DNA from: Chryseobacterium sp. ISL-80
GTDB taxonomy: Bacteria > Bacillota > Bacilli > Bacillales > Cytobacillaceae
Reading direction: 5' to 3'
NCBI GenBank assembly: GCA_018613055.1
Contig: JAGGQZ010000021.1
Span: forward strand, 1 to 38,643
DNA length: 38,643 bases
Shown here: piece by piece, positions 7,788-15,873 of the stretch
Layout of the letters: every line of letters begins with the position of its first letter
How positions within the stretch are numbered: position 1 is the first letter of the stretch
Notes under the pieces: model-generated
The model's input: the letters and a program-made list of their open reading frames with translations, nothing else
Databases searched by the model: none
Told to the model about the DNA's origin: nothing
Made by a program: the position numbers and the translations under genes

Positions 7788-8635
7788 ATTGCTTTTATCC
7801 TGATTTTACCGATAGCCCTTACGAAGAAATACACAATGAAGATACCCATGAGGACAAGCCCGGTTTTGTTCAGATCAACCAGCTTCAGAACCGCTCCTGC
7901 CAGCGTGACAAGATAAAGGATTCCGAGCATGGAGTTCATTTCCTTATTTTCAAAATAAGCAGTCATCCTGGCACCGAACTGGGAGCCGACTAACGCACCG
8001 GCAATCAGCATCAAACCGATGAAGTAATCGATTTGCGTGTTGATCGCATAGGAAATGAAACCAACTGAGACGATGAGCAGCACGGCAAACAAACTTGTTC
8101 CAACTGCTTTTTTCGGATTGAATCCCAGCGAGGTGATGATGAGCGGAACGATGATGAACCCGCCTCCTACTCCAAGCGATGCCGAAACAAAGCCTCCGAC
8201 GAACCCAACTGCCAAAAGCTTTGGTACCGAAAAATGAGCAGGTGCAGGAATCTCTTCGTCTTTCTTTTTACCCTGACGAATCATTTTTATCGCAAAATAA
8301 GCGAGCAGTACAATGTAAAGGAACGGAATGACAATCTCATCCCAGCCCCGCGCTTCGAGAGCATATACAAGCGGCCGGGCCAGTTGTGTCGCAACAATCC
8401 CGCTTAGCCCCATGATCAATCCCTCTTTCCAGAGGATATTTTTCATGAGGATATGAGCGGCAATCCCTGACATTGATGTGCCCACCGTGAAAAACAAGCT
8501 TGTCGTGATCGCTTCAAGCGGAGAAAACCCAATCAATAGTAAGATCGGTGTCAGGATAAATCCTCCCCCAACTCCGAAAAACCCCGACATTACACTGATC
8601 AACCCGCCCAGCAGCAGGAAAAATATGTATTCCAT
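7775..8635 (-). CDS. TSUP (TauE/SafE) family membrane permease
   Basis: A 286-residue protein of the sulfite exporter TauE/SafE family with seven to eight membrane helices and the duplicated glycine-rich signature: GFFGVGGGFILTPILLLIG in the first half and ASLGVGGGFIIVPLIITSLG in the second. Members move sulfur-containing or organic anions; the substrate here is not evident and no sulfur gene is adjacent. The frame allows an ATG at 8644, but AAGGG is adjacent to it and correctly spaced only for the ATG at 8635. Ends within a bidirectional terminator. Confidence 0.9.
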   Translation of the reverse strand: MEYIFFLLLGGLISVMSGFFGVGGGFILTPILLLIGFSPLEAITTSLFFTVGTSMSGIAAHILMKNILWKEGLIMGLSGIVATQLARPLVYALEARGWDEIVIPFLYIVLLAYFAIKMIRQGKKKDEEIPAPAHFSVPKLLAVGFVGGFVSASLGVGGGFIIVPLIITSLGFNPKKAVGTSLFAVLLIVSVGFISYAINTQIDYFIGLMLIAGALVGSQFGARMTAYFENKEMNSMLGILYLVTLAGAVLKLVDLNKTGLVLMGIFIVYFFVRAIGKIRIKAMKKG

Positions 8636-8708
8636 AGATAACATCCCTTTTATAGACTATTTCTTTTTTTAGGATACCATTAATAGTTGGCTCTTGCAGA
8701 ATTATAAA

Positions 8709-8717
8709 TGGTATACT
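8709..8717 (+). promoter_or_regulatory. Extended -10 promoter for the DedA gene
   Basis: TGGTATACT, an extended -10 of the TGn-TATACT type (TATACT at 8712-8717), lies about 55 nt upstream of the DedA start. No good -35 is visible, as is common for extended -10 promoters. Confidence 0.5.
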
Positions 8718-8771
8718 TCTAATTAGGCTCAACTGGCACTTACTATAACAATTCAAAGGAGATACTGTTTC

Positions 8772-9350
8772 ATGTCTGAATGGATCCACGCGATTGAAGA
8801 ATGGCTGCTTGAATTTGGTTCATGGGGATTATTCTTCGTCTCTTTCCTGGAATCTTCCTTTTTCCCGATTCCTCCCGATGTTTTGCTGATTCCGATGGGG
8901 ATTGCGAACCCTGACAAGGCCCTCTGGTATGCCTTCATCACCACAACAGGTTCTGTACTTGGCGCCCTGCTTGGCTGGTACATCGGTAAAAAGGTCGGCC
9001 GTCCAATCCTTCGTTATTTTATTAAAGAAGAGAAAATCGTCCTGGTCGAACGCTATTTTGAAAAATACGGTGCAATGGCCATCCTGATTGCCGGCTTTAC
9101 ACCTATCCCATATAAAGTTTTTACGATTTTTTCCGGAATCTCCAAAATCAAGATTCCTACACTCATCATCTGGTCCATCATCGGCCGTGGCCTGCGCTTC
9201 TTCCTTGAAGCAGCCATCATCGTCACACTCGGCGACAAAGCTATGCCATTCATCGAAGAAAACTTCACAATGCTGACACTTGTCCTCGGAGCTGTCGTGA
9301 TCATTGGATACTTGGTTTATATGTATTTAAAAAGATTGAAAAAAGCATAA
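8772..9350 (+). CDS. DedA / SNARE-associated family membrane protein
   Basis: A 192-residue integral membrane protein of the DedA superfamily (VTT domain). The first half has FLESSFFPIPPDVLLIPMG and the second FTPIPYKVFTIFSGI followed by GRGLRFF, the family's reentrant-loop regions and conserved Arg. DedA proteins are linked to lipid-carrier and phospholipid recycling and to membrane homeostasis; the substrate of this member is unknown. AAAGGAGA precedes the ATG at a good distance. It is monocistronic: extended -10 promoter upstream and its own terminator downstream. Confidence 0.9.
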   Translation: MSEWIHAIEEWLLEFGSWGLFFVSFLESSFFPIPPDVLLIPMGIANPDKALWYAFITTTGSVLGALLGWYIGKKVGRPILRYFIKEEKIVLVERYFEKYGAMAILIAGFTPIPYKVFTIFSGISKIKIPTLIIWSIIGRGLRFFLEAAIIVTLGDKAMPFIEENFTMLTLVLGAVVIIGYLVYMYLKRLKKA

Positions 9351-9362
9351 AGATGCATAAAA

Positions 9363-9400
9363 AATGCTTGGAGCCTAAATGGGCTTCAAGCGTTTTTTTT
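9363..9400 (+). terminator. Terminator of the DedA gene
   Basis: GCTTG-G-AGCC and GGCT-T-CAAGC pair across a short loop and are followed by eight T residues. Confidence 0.85.
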
Positions 9401-9471
9401 GGTAGTGGTTGGATTAAAAGGTTAGTACACTAGGTTTAAGTCCAATAATTAACATTTGTTTTATCTATATT

Positions 9472-9503
9472 AAAAGGCCAAACCGCAAATGATTTGGCCT
9501 TTT
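9472..9503 (-). terminator. Terminator of ftsZ
   Basis: AAAAGGCCAAA and TTTGGCCTTTT form a perfect 11-bp inverted repeat with a 10-nt loop just past the ftsZ stop codon. Confidence 0.85.
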
Positions 9504-9513
9504 GTTTATTCGT

Positions 9514-10776
9514 CTATCGCCTTCTGTTTCGCTTCCGCAAGAACGATGGAGTCTCAAGCGAGTCATCTGGCTGCTTGGTACCCCGTTCGTAATTCGCAGG
9601 CTCCTCATAGGCAGGCGGATTGCTGTAGTTGCCCGATTGGCTGTAGTTTCCGGACCGGCCGTAACTGCCAGACTGGCTGTGGTGTTGGGCCTGGCCATAA
9701 TTTCCCGATTCTGCATAGGCTACACTCTCTCGCTGTCTCGATTGAGAATTGTATTGCTCACTGGAATTGGCAATCATGTCTCCAGGACGTCGCGATGTGT
9801 TCGATGGCCGAGCTTCATCCACATCATGATCGAAGCCTGTCGCTATCACGGTCACCATGATTTCATTTGTCAGGTTTTCATTGATAACTGATCCAAAAAT
9901 CATGTTAAGCTGGTCATCTGTTGCAGCCGCCACAATATCGGCCGCTTCCTGGACTTCGTACAAACTGAGGTTCATGCCGCCTGTGATGTTCATCAGCACT
10001 CCTTTGGCGCCATTGATGCTTGTTTCAAGCAATGGCGAGGAGATGGCCTTTTTGGCAGCTTCGGCAGCACGGTTTTCTCCCGAAGATACGCCGATGCCCA
10101 TAAGTGCCGTTCCTCTGTTTGACATGATTGTTTTCACATCAGCAAAGTCAAGGTTGATCAAGCCTGGTACGGCAATTAGGTCGGAAATGCCCTGGACACC
10201 CTGTCTGAGAACATTGTCCGCCTCACGGAAAGCTTCAATCATCGGCGTTTTCTTGTCGACGATTTGCAGCAATCGCTCGTTTGGAATGATGATTAGGGTA
10301 TTAACGGCTTTCTTCATCTCTTCAATTCCGGCTGCCGCATTTTGTGCCCGCTTGCGGCCTTCAAAAGTGAACGGACGAGTCACCACTCCAATTGTAAGTG
10401 CGCCAAGTTCGCGCGCAATATGAGCAATCTCCGGCGCAGCTCCGGTCCCGGTTCCGCCTCCCATTCCGGCAGTTACGAACACCATATCCGCACCTTCCAG
10501 AGCATCCCTGATCTGCTTCCTGCTTTCCTCGACAGCCTTTCTGCCGATTTCAGGATTGGCACCAGCGCCCAAGCCTCTGGTCAGCGAACCGCCGATTTGC
10601 ATCGTGACCTCCGCTTTTGACATATTGAGAGCCTGCGCATCTGTATTCACAGAAATGAACTCTACTCCCTGCACACCGTCCTCAATCATCCTGTTCACGG
10701 CATTATTTCCGCCACCACCGACCCCGATTACTTTTATAGTGGCAAATTGATCGATATTAGTATCAAATTCTAGCAT
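9514..10776 (-). CDS. ftsZ: Cell division protein FtsZ (outside the usual dcw cluster)
   Basis: A 420-residue tubulin-like GTPase with the signature GGGTGTG at 106-112, the T7 synergy loop NLDFADV at 208-214 and a C-terminal peptide ([18 protein letters not shown] region, 403-420) that binds FtsA/SepF-type partners. Residues 1-315 are very close to the Bacillus FtsZ core. The linker (about 320-400) is longer than usual and contains [10 protein letters not shown] repeats rich in Ser, Gly, Asn, Tyr and Gln. It forms the Z ring at the division site. GGGGGAC precedes the ATG. It is monocistronic between a DedA gene and small AT-rich genes, with no ftsA next to it, so it may be a second copy. Confidence 0.95.
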   Translation of the reverse strand: MLEFDTNIDQFATIKVIGVGGGGNNAVNRMIEDGVQGVEFISVNTDAQALNMSKAEVTMQIGGSLTRGLGAGANPEIGRKAVEESRKQIRDALEGADMVFVTAGMGGGTGTGAAPEIAHIARELGALTIGVVTRPFTFEGRKRAQNAAAGIEEMKKAVNTLIIIPNERLLQIVDKKTPMIEAFREADNVLRQGVQGISDLIAVPGLINLDFADVKTIMSNRGTALMGIGVSSGENRAAEAAKKAISSPLLETSINGAKGVLMNITGGMNLSLYEVQEAADIVAAATDDQLNMIFGSVINENLTNEIMVTVIATGFDHDVDEARPSNTSRRPGDMIANSSEQYNSQSRQRESVAYAESGNYGQAQHHSQSGSYGRSGNYSQSGNYSNPPAYEEPANYERGTKQPDDSLETPSFLRKRNRRR

Positions 10777-10883
10777 ATATAGTCCCCCAAATTAGCTTCT
10801 GATTTTTTCCCCTATTTTTCTCTGTACCTATAAAGTTCGCCACCGCCTTGGAAATTCTGTCTTTTTCTGCGATTTGTTAAACA

Positions 10884-10968
10884 ACTGTAATTCTACAGTA
10901 ATAAAGTGTCATTCTTGGTGGGAGTTATGCAGCCCGATTCTACAGTTGAAGTCTCTCTATTTCTTATA
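10884..10968. repeat. Paired CTACAGT inverted/direct motifs upstream of ftsZ
   Basis: ACTGTA-attc-TACAGT forms a 6-bp inverted repeat with a 4-nt loop near 10886-10901, and ATTCTACAGTTG repeats one arm about 50 nt further on. This could be an operator for ftsZ or for the genes on the other side. It is a pattern only, with no known regulator matched. The rest of 10777-11031 has no supported gene. Confidence 0.35.
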
Positions 10969-11031
10969 AATAGTCACTTTAATACTACCTCTTTGGATTT
11001 CGACAGTTTTAGTATCTTGAATCTAAACCAA

Positions 11032-11280
11032 TTAGTCATTTTTTCCTTCAGTTTTTCGTTCATTGCCCCTTTTAAAATTCCCTGTTATCTTCGCCATTAC
11101 TAACTGTTCTTCCGTTGTATTTTCAGCAGCTTTGATTCTCTTCAGAAATTTCTCTGCTTCTGTTCCTTTTAAGACTTTAACCTGTCTACCATAATAATTT
11201 AAAAAGACTGTATTCTCCTTTGTCACTCGAAAATTAAAAGGTTCGTCATCTAAACGCTTTCTTTTATCAATATTATTCAT
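11032..11280 (-). CDS. Small conserved hypothetical protein
   Basis: An 82-residue, highly charged soluble protein. The segment FNFRVTKENTVFLNYYGRQVKVLKG looks like a short beta sheet followed by a Lys/Glu-rich helix (EAEKFLKRIKAAE). No membrane segment, no catalytic motif. GGATGA lies about 12 nt before the ATG. I do not recognise the family with confidence. It is the last gene of an AT-rich minus-strand run. Confidence 0.65.
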   Translation of the reverse strand: MNNIDKRKRLDDEPFNFRVTKENTVFLNYYGRQVKVLKGTEAEKFLKRIKAAENTTEEQLVMAKITGNFKRGNERKTEGKND

Positions 11281-11351
11281 CTATATTTTTTCATCCTTAT
11301 TCAATTTTAGTATTTTAAGATTTTAAAACTTAATTGAAGAATGCCTTTTTC

Positions 11352-11798
11352 TTACTGAAACGACTCGGCTGTTTCTATCATTTTTTCCTTGGTCCCATTT
11401 TCTTCGGAATAGGATGTCAAAATGTAATGATAATCACCATCCGTCCAATGAATTGAGGGCCCAGGTCCTTTTATATAGAAACCGTTGTTTCCATTAACGT
11501 TAACATCCTCTCCCTCAGCGTTGACGTATTCAACCGGGGGCGGTTGAATAGTCAATGAAAACTGCATTCCTCCTTCTTTTCCATTGAATATTACCTCGAT
11601 TATATTTGTTTCGTGAGGAGGAGTAACTCGTTCGTACCCTGTAATGATCATAGGAAATTTAGTCGGAAGCTTTGGCGTGATTCCTTCCTCTTTTAATTCC
11701 TCTTTTAATGTCGTGTGGTCAAACCTTTCCTTTTGTTGACTGCATCCCAATACAACCAAGGGAATTAATAAAAATAACATAGACAATACCCTTTTCAT
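11352..11798 (-). CDS. Putative lipoprotein
   Basis: A 148-residue secreted lipoprotein. The signal peptide MKRVLSMLFLLIPLVVLGC has a lipobox with Cys19. The mature part has no recognised catalytic motif but is predicted to be beta-rich (FPMIITGYERVTPPHETNIIEVIFNG; DGDYHYILTSYSEENG), reminiscent of DUF4367-type stress lipoproteins. GGGAGGC precedes the ATG. Function unknown. Base composition is AT-rich compared with the flanking conserved genes. Confidence 0.85.
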   Translation of the reverse strand: MKRVLSMLFLLIPLVVLGCSQQKERFDHTTLKEELKEEGITPKLPTKFPMIITGYERVTPPHETNIIEVIFNGKEGGMQFSLTIQPPPVEYVNAEGEDVNVNGNNGFYIKGPGPSIHWTDGDYHYILTSYSEENGTKEKMIETAESFQ

Positions 11799-11861
11799 GA
11801 GCGCGCCTCCCTTAAATTACCTGCGTTTTATAAAAAAAACGTTCAGTTTCCTTCAAAAACG

Positions 11862-12389
11862 TTAAGGGTATTCAATCAACCAACAATCCCGATATTCCCC
11901 TTCGTGAAGTTCACGTTTTGGGAGTAGTTTTACTTTTTTAAAACCACATTTCTCATAACACCTTAAAGCCCTTTCATTTCTAACTTGAGGGTCCATAACT
12001 ACTCGGTCTGCTTTCTTATGATTAATTAGAAATTCAACCATAGATGTAACAAGTAATGTGCCGATCCCTTTATTCCAATACTCTACTTCACCTATGAATT
12101 GATCGATCCCATAAATATTTTCATTAAAGTACCCGTATACATTTTTCGTGTCACTATCTAATTTATAATATTGGATATATCCAATTTCATTACCATTAAA
12201 TTCTACGATACATTTAACTGTTTCATCTTCAGAATTATAAAAAACATCATTAACTTTTACTATATCGAATGGATTATCTCTTCCTTCATAAAATTCAAGA
12301 ACAGACGGATCGGAAAGCCACTTGGATAATATATAAATATCCTTAACTTCTAATTTACGTACTTTTAAATGACCATTTTGGAAAAGCAT
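11862..12389 (-). CDS. GNAT acetyltransferase, AAC(6')-like
   Basis: A 175-residue acetyltransferase with an overall layout like the aminoglycoside 6'-N-acetyltransferase / RimJ-type group: an N-terminal LKVRKLEVKDIYILSKWLSDP, then EYWNKGIGTLLVTSMVEFL (acetyl-CoA loop with RG replaced by KG) and PQVRNERALRCYEKCGFKKV (motif B). Many such proteins acetylate small amines or peptides rather than antibiotics, so resistance cannot be inferred. The frame is open to TTG 12404, but that codon lies inside the GGGGGG ribosome-binding stretch; the ATG at 12389 is 8 nt past it. AT-rich codon use sets it apart from its neighbours. Confidence 0.88.
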   Translation of the reverse strand: MLFQNGHLKVRKLEVKDIYILSKWLSDPSVLEFYEGRDNPFDIVKVNDVFYNSEDETVKCIVEFNGNEIGYIQYYKLDSDTKNVYGYFNENIYGIDQFIGEVEYWNKGIGTLLVTSMVEFLINHKKADRVVMDPQVRNERALRCYEKCGFKKVKLLPKRELHEGEYRDCWLIEYP

Positions 12390-12410
12390 ATAATAACCCC
12401 CCAATTAAAA

Positions 12411-12920
12411 CTATTCCAACGGGCTTTCAATTTTATGATCTAATGCCTCTGCCTGGCTAATAAAGGAATCTATATTGGCACTTATAGTCAAATTCAATCC
12501 TAAACCAACTTCACGAAGTGTTTTTCGCAGGTCTACAAAGTTCTGTTTATCCTCTTCTGTTAAATCGGCAAAGCTATATAATTCATCATGTGGATATTGA
12601 TTCAATTTGGAATACAAATGTTCAAGGACTTCCTTGTCACTTTTCGAGAGCGTTCCTAATTGTTCTCCAGTAGTCATTCCGAGCCAAATACCATTTAATA
12701 CATCGCCTAATTCGGTTGTAACCAGGTTTGGTTCGGACCAATCATTATCCATCTGGTGGGCAATGAGGCCTTCCAACTCAACTAAATTATTTTGGACCTC
12801 TGTAACAAAAACTTGCTCCTTTACAAAGTTCATCTTCATCATTCCCCAGGCGACAATTATGACGAGTATTAGATTTAACCCTATCGAAATACTGAGAAGT
12901 AATTTCCTTCTTTCACCCAA
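12411..12920 (-). CDS. Membrane-anchored protein of unknown function
   Basis: A 169-residue protein with one N-terminal membrane helix (KLLLSISIGLNLILVIIVAWGMM, about residues 6-28) and an external, mostly helical acidic domain. No cleavage site or lipobox. It starts at TTG 12920, 7 nt past AAGGAGG. It may be cotranscribed with the GNAT gene 21 nt downstream. No family recognised. Confidence 0.8.
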   Translation of the reverse strand: MGERRKLLLSISIGLNLILVIIVAWGMMKMNFVKEQVFVTEVQNNLVELEGLIAHQMDNDWSEPNLVTTELGDVLNGIWLGMTTGEQLGTLSKSDKEVLEHLYSKLNQYPHDELYSFADLTEEDKQNFVDLRKTLREVGLGLNLTISANIDSFISQAEALDHKIESPLE

Positions 12921-12970
12921 TTAAACTCCTCCTTAACGATTAGAAAAACAGCAGCTCCCTGCTTCAATAA

Positions 12971-12996
12971 CAAAAGCCGCCAAAATGGCAGCTGCT
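12971..12996 (-). terminator. Terminator of the 13.0-13.6 kb lipoprotein gene
   Basis: On the minus strand AGCTGCC and GGCGGCT (one G-U pair) close a short loop and are followed by TTTTGTTATT. Confidence 0.55.
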
Positions 12997-13028
12997 CTTT
13001 AACATTGCAACGGTAGTAAAAGTGCTTC

Positions 13029-13559
13029 TTATCTTCGCAATTCATCAGACAAGCCGTCATCATTTCCGTATTCGAACCTGGCGATTTTCCCTTCTGCTTT
13101 TGCGGAGAAAGAAACTTTCCCTTTTACATTCGCCGTGTTTTCTTCACCATTTTTGTTATAACCGACAATGGCAACAAAGGTATAAAGATTCTGGTTATCC
13201 TCGTTTTGCTTGATCGTGACATCCTTGAGAGTTAATTCATATTCATTCTCATAAGCATAAGTTGGATATTGAGTACCCATTGCTGCAATGAAGAAATCGA
13301 GGCCTGATTTTGTAAAGTAGGGCCCGTAAACTTCTTCTACATATTGATCAAATTCTTTATTTTCTTCCTTTTCATTTACAACAGTCCTATATTCAGGGTT
13401 CCACATTAGGTCCATAAATTCCTCGTCAGGACCGGTAAACTGGTGTTCAAGAACTTTTGTGATTGCTTCCTTCTTAGTCTCTTCCGATTTCGAACATGCT
13501 GCCATGAAAAGGCCTGAAACCATCAATAAGAGGATAATGACTGTCAGTTTTTTCATCAT
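13029..13559 (-). CDS. Putative lipoprotein
   Basis: A 176-residue secreted lipoprotein. The signal peptide MMKKLTVIILLLMVSGLFMAAC carries a lipobox (Cys22), followed by a charged mature domain. The mature part (HQFTGPDEEFMDLMWNPEYRTVVNE, VEEVYGPYFTKSGLDFFIA) resembles uncharacterised Bacillus lipoproteins of NTF2-like size; no catalytic residues are evident. AAAGGGGG precedes the start. It is transcribed divergently from the 13.8 kb membrane protein. Confidence 0.85.
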   Translation of the reverse strand: MMKKLTVIILLLMVSGLFMAACSKSEETKKEAITKVLEHQFTGPDEEFMDLMWNPEYRTVVNEKEENKEFDQYVEEVYGPYFTKSGLDFFIAAMGTQYPTYAYENEYELTLKDVTIKQNEDNQNLYTFVAIVGYNKNGEENTANVKGKVSFSAKAEGKIARFEYGNDDGLSDELRR

Positions 13560-13663
13560 AATTAGTCCCCCTTTACAGAAAGTAATACGTTTTAAAAAGA
13601 CAAAAGTTTCAGATTATTCATCTTTCGGTTGCTGTCATTTATAGGATCATTGGGATTCGATTA

Positions 13664-13688
13664 GTTTATGCCAGTAGGAATTGGGTAG
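13664..13688 (+). promoter_or_regulatory. SigB-like promoter candidate upstream of the CmpX-like gene
   Basis: GTTTAT (13664-13669) and GGGTAG (13683-13688), 13 nt apart, differ by one base each from the general-stress consensus GTTTAA-N12-15-GGGTAT. About 130 nt upstream of the TTG start. Confidence 0.5.
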
Positions 13689-13816
13689 ATTAAAGTATGC
13701 TTGCTTGCTAACTAAGGACTTATTTCATAGGTGTCAGCTGAACGGGTTCCAGTTTTTATCCTTTTTCACATTACAAAGCCCGCCTTGGACGTCCAATACA
13801 ATAAGGAGTGAGAGAT

Positions 13817-15556
13817 TTGAATAATACTTTTTACAATGGCTGGGATAGCATCCTTGGCAAACTGCCAAACGTGCTGATTGCGCTTGCTGTTCTCCTGGTC
13901 GGATGGCTTGTCGCCAAAATCATCGAGAAGGCGGTTTATAAGGGATTGCAGAAAACCAGTCTCGACAACAAGCTTTTTTCGAATGTGAACAATAAGAAGT
14001 ATTCTGCTGAAAAAATCATCAGTAAGATTGTCTATGTACTGATTCTCGTTTTTGTCTTCATCATGTTCCTGAAAATACTAGATTTATATGTTTTGACTGA
14101 ACCGCTTATAGGCATGTTCTCCACGATTGCGGCAGCGATTCCGAATATCTTGAAAGCAGGCTTGATCCTGTTATTTGCATGGCTGATCGCATCAGCATTG
14201 AAATTCCTGATCCAGAAAGGCGGCAAGACGCTTGGTGTCCATGAGAAATTAAGCAAGTACAAGCTTACAGAGGACAACCAGCAAACGACAAACGTTGTCG
14301 ATACGGTTGCGAACATCGTATTCTATCTGGTTTTGCTGATGGCGTTGCCGGCTGTATTGTCCGCACTGAATCTTCGCGGTGTTTCTGAGCCATTTGAAAA
14401 TATGATCGAGGGAATCCTCTCGTTCATTCCTAAATTATTCGCGGCGGCACTGATTCTTTTAGTCGGCTACTTTGTTGCCAAAATCGTCCGCGATATCCTG
14501 ACGAACTTTTTGCAAAGCATCGGCACGGAAAAATTAGTCCAGCGTTTCGGACTGTCCCGTTTATTCGAAGGCACAAGCCTTTCACGTGTGATTGGCACAG
14601 TTGCTTTTGTACTAATTCTAATCCCTACTGTCATCGCTGCTCTTGAGCGTCTTGATGTTGAAGGAATTTCTCAACCGGCGATCGCGATGCTCAATGACAT
14701 CCTGACCATGATCCCGAATATCGTCGTTGCGATCATTCTTGTCATGATCGGACTATGGCTCGGAAAATGGCTGAAAAAATTTACGGCTGATTTGTTACGA
14801 AGAATCGGCTTCGACTCTTATTTTAAAGGTGTGGGTCTGGGAAGCGCCACAACTCGTCCCAACTCACTAAGCCTATCCGAAGTCGTCGGCTATATCGTCC
14901 AGGTCATCGTTGTCCTGTTGTTCGTGGCCGAAGCATTGAATGTAGTCAAACTTGATTTCTTCGTCGACCTTGCACGTGGTGTGATCGCGTATCTGCCGCA
15001 TGTCATCGCAGCGATTGTTATCCTTGGTGTTGGCCTGTGGCTCGGCGGCCTTGTGAAGCGAGTGCTTAGCAGCATCCTTCAGGGTGATTCTTCCAATGTG
15101 CTGGCGACGGTCGCAAAGTATGCAATTATCACCATCACCGTCTTTATGGCGCTAGACCAGCTTGGAGTCGCACCAGCGATTGTGAATGCAGCGTTCATCC
15201 TGACGCTTGGCGGACTGGCACTGGCATTCGGTCTTGCATTCGGACTTGGCGGCAAAAATTTCGCTTCCAAGTATTTGACCAAGCTTGATGAAAAAATTGA
15301 AAAAACCAGCATTGACCAAGAAGCGGTCCAGCAGCAGAAAATGAAGAAGAACAACCCGAATCCTGCGACACCGCCAAATTTGAATAACCTGAACCAGAAT
15401 CCTGGCACAACCAACACGACTGGCCAGAACCCGGGTTATCCGCCAAATATCAATAACCAAAACCCTGGAACTCCTCCGAACTTGAACAATCGGAACCAGG
15501 GCGGAAACAATAACCCAATGGACCCTAATAACGGTAACAATCCGTTGAATCCATAA
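13817..15556 (+). CDS. Mechanosensitive-channel-like membrane protein (CmpX / conserved TM helix repeats) with Asn/Pro/Gly-rich tail
   Basis: A 579-residue protein built from five related membrane units, each beginning with a Pro (KLPNVLIALAVLLVGWLVAK, IPNILKAGLILLFAWLIA, IPKLFAAALILLVGYFVAK, IPNIVVAIILVMIGLWLGK, LPHVIAAIVILGVGLWLGG) and each followed by a basic stretch. This is the conserved TM-helix repeat of CmpX-type proteins, distantly related to small-conductance mechanosensitive channels. A glycine-rich pore-like segment (LGGLALAFGLAFGLGG) follows the last unit. The last 75 residues are low-complexity N/P/G/T repeats of the NPGTPPNLNN type. I use TTG 13817 because AAGGAG ends at 13808, where the alternative GTG begins. 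Likely role in osmotic or membrane-tension response; inferred. Confidence 0.85.
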   Translation: MNNTFYNGWDSILGKLPNVLIALAVLLVGWLVAKIIEKAVYKGLQKTSLDNKLFSNVNNKKYSAEKIISKIVYVLILVFVFIMFLKILDLYVLTEPLIGMFSTIAAAIPNILKAGLILLFAWLIASALKFLIQKGGKTLGVHEKLSKYKLTEDNQQTTNVVDTVANIVFYLVLLMALPAVLSALNLRGVSEPFENMIEGILSFIPKLFAAALILLVGYFVAKIVRDILTNFLQSIGTEKLVQRFGLSRLFEGTSLSRVIGTVAFVLILIPTVIAALERLDVEGISQPAIAMLNDILTMIPNIVVAIILVMIGLWLGKWLKKFTADLLRRIGFDSYFKGVGLGSATTRPNSLSLSEVVGYIVQVIVVLLFVAEALNVVKLDFFVDLARGVIAYLPHVIAAIVILGVGLWLGGLVKRVLSSILQGDSSNVLATVAKYAIITITVFMALDQLGVAPAIVNAAFILTLGGLALAFGLAFGLGGKNFASKYLTKLDEKIEKTSIDQEAVQQQKMKKNNPNPATPPNLNNLNQNPGTTNTTGQNPGYPPNINNQNPGTPPNLNNRNQGGNNNPMDPNNGNNPLNP

Positions 15557-15564
15557 AAATACGC

Positions 15565-15765
15565 AAATAAATAAGCGGAAAAATTCCGCTAAAATTTAAA
15601 ACTCCCCTTATTTACTTAATAATAAGGGGAGTTTTTCCGTTTATTTAATTTAAATCATTGAATTTGGTCTTATTTAGAGTAGTTAACGGGAATATCTCCG
15701 CTTATTTCAGCAAAAATGCACCCATTATAAACAAAAGCGGGAAATTTTCCGATTATGAATGCTCC
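15565..15765. repeat. Dispersed AT-rich palindromic element (copy A) including a terminator
   Basis: 15557-15873 has no gene. It holds an element with GCGGAAAAATTCCGC, then a stem of ACTCCCCTTATT/AATAAGGGGAGT (15600-15632) with a T-run that ends the preceding membrane-protein gene, then TTTTTCCGTTTATTT. A degenerate second part at about 15683-15765 again has TCCGCTTATTT and AGCGGGAAATTTTCCG. The same blocks occur at 20855-20996. Confidence 0.75.
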
Positions 15766-15808
15766 TGCCTACACGAGATAGCAAAGCCGCGCCCCAACGT
15801 CAACCTCG

Positions 15809-15837
15809 TTGACAAAATTACTTTAAAGTGTTATTAT
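15809..15837 (+). promoter_or_regulatory. SigA promoter of the CarD-like gene
   Basis: TTGACA (15809-15814), a 17-nt spacer and TATTAT (15832-15837), about 35 nt upstream of the ATG. Confidence 0.8.
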
Positions 15838-15873
15838 AAACTTGGTTGACAATTTTATGTAGGGGATGAGCAA

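Noticed and set aside
9857-10423. 188-residue plus-strand frame opposite ftsZ
   Set aside because: Antisense shadow of the strongly conserved ftsZ core; no family resemblance.
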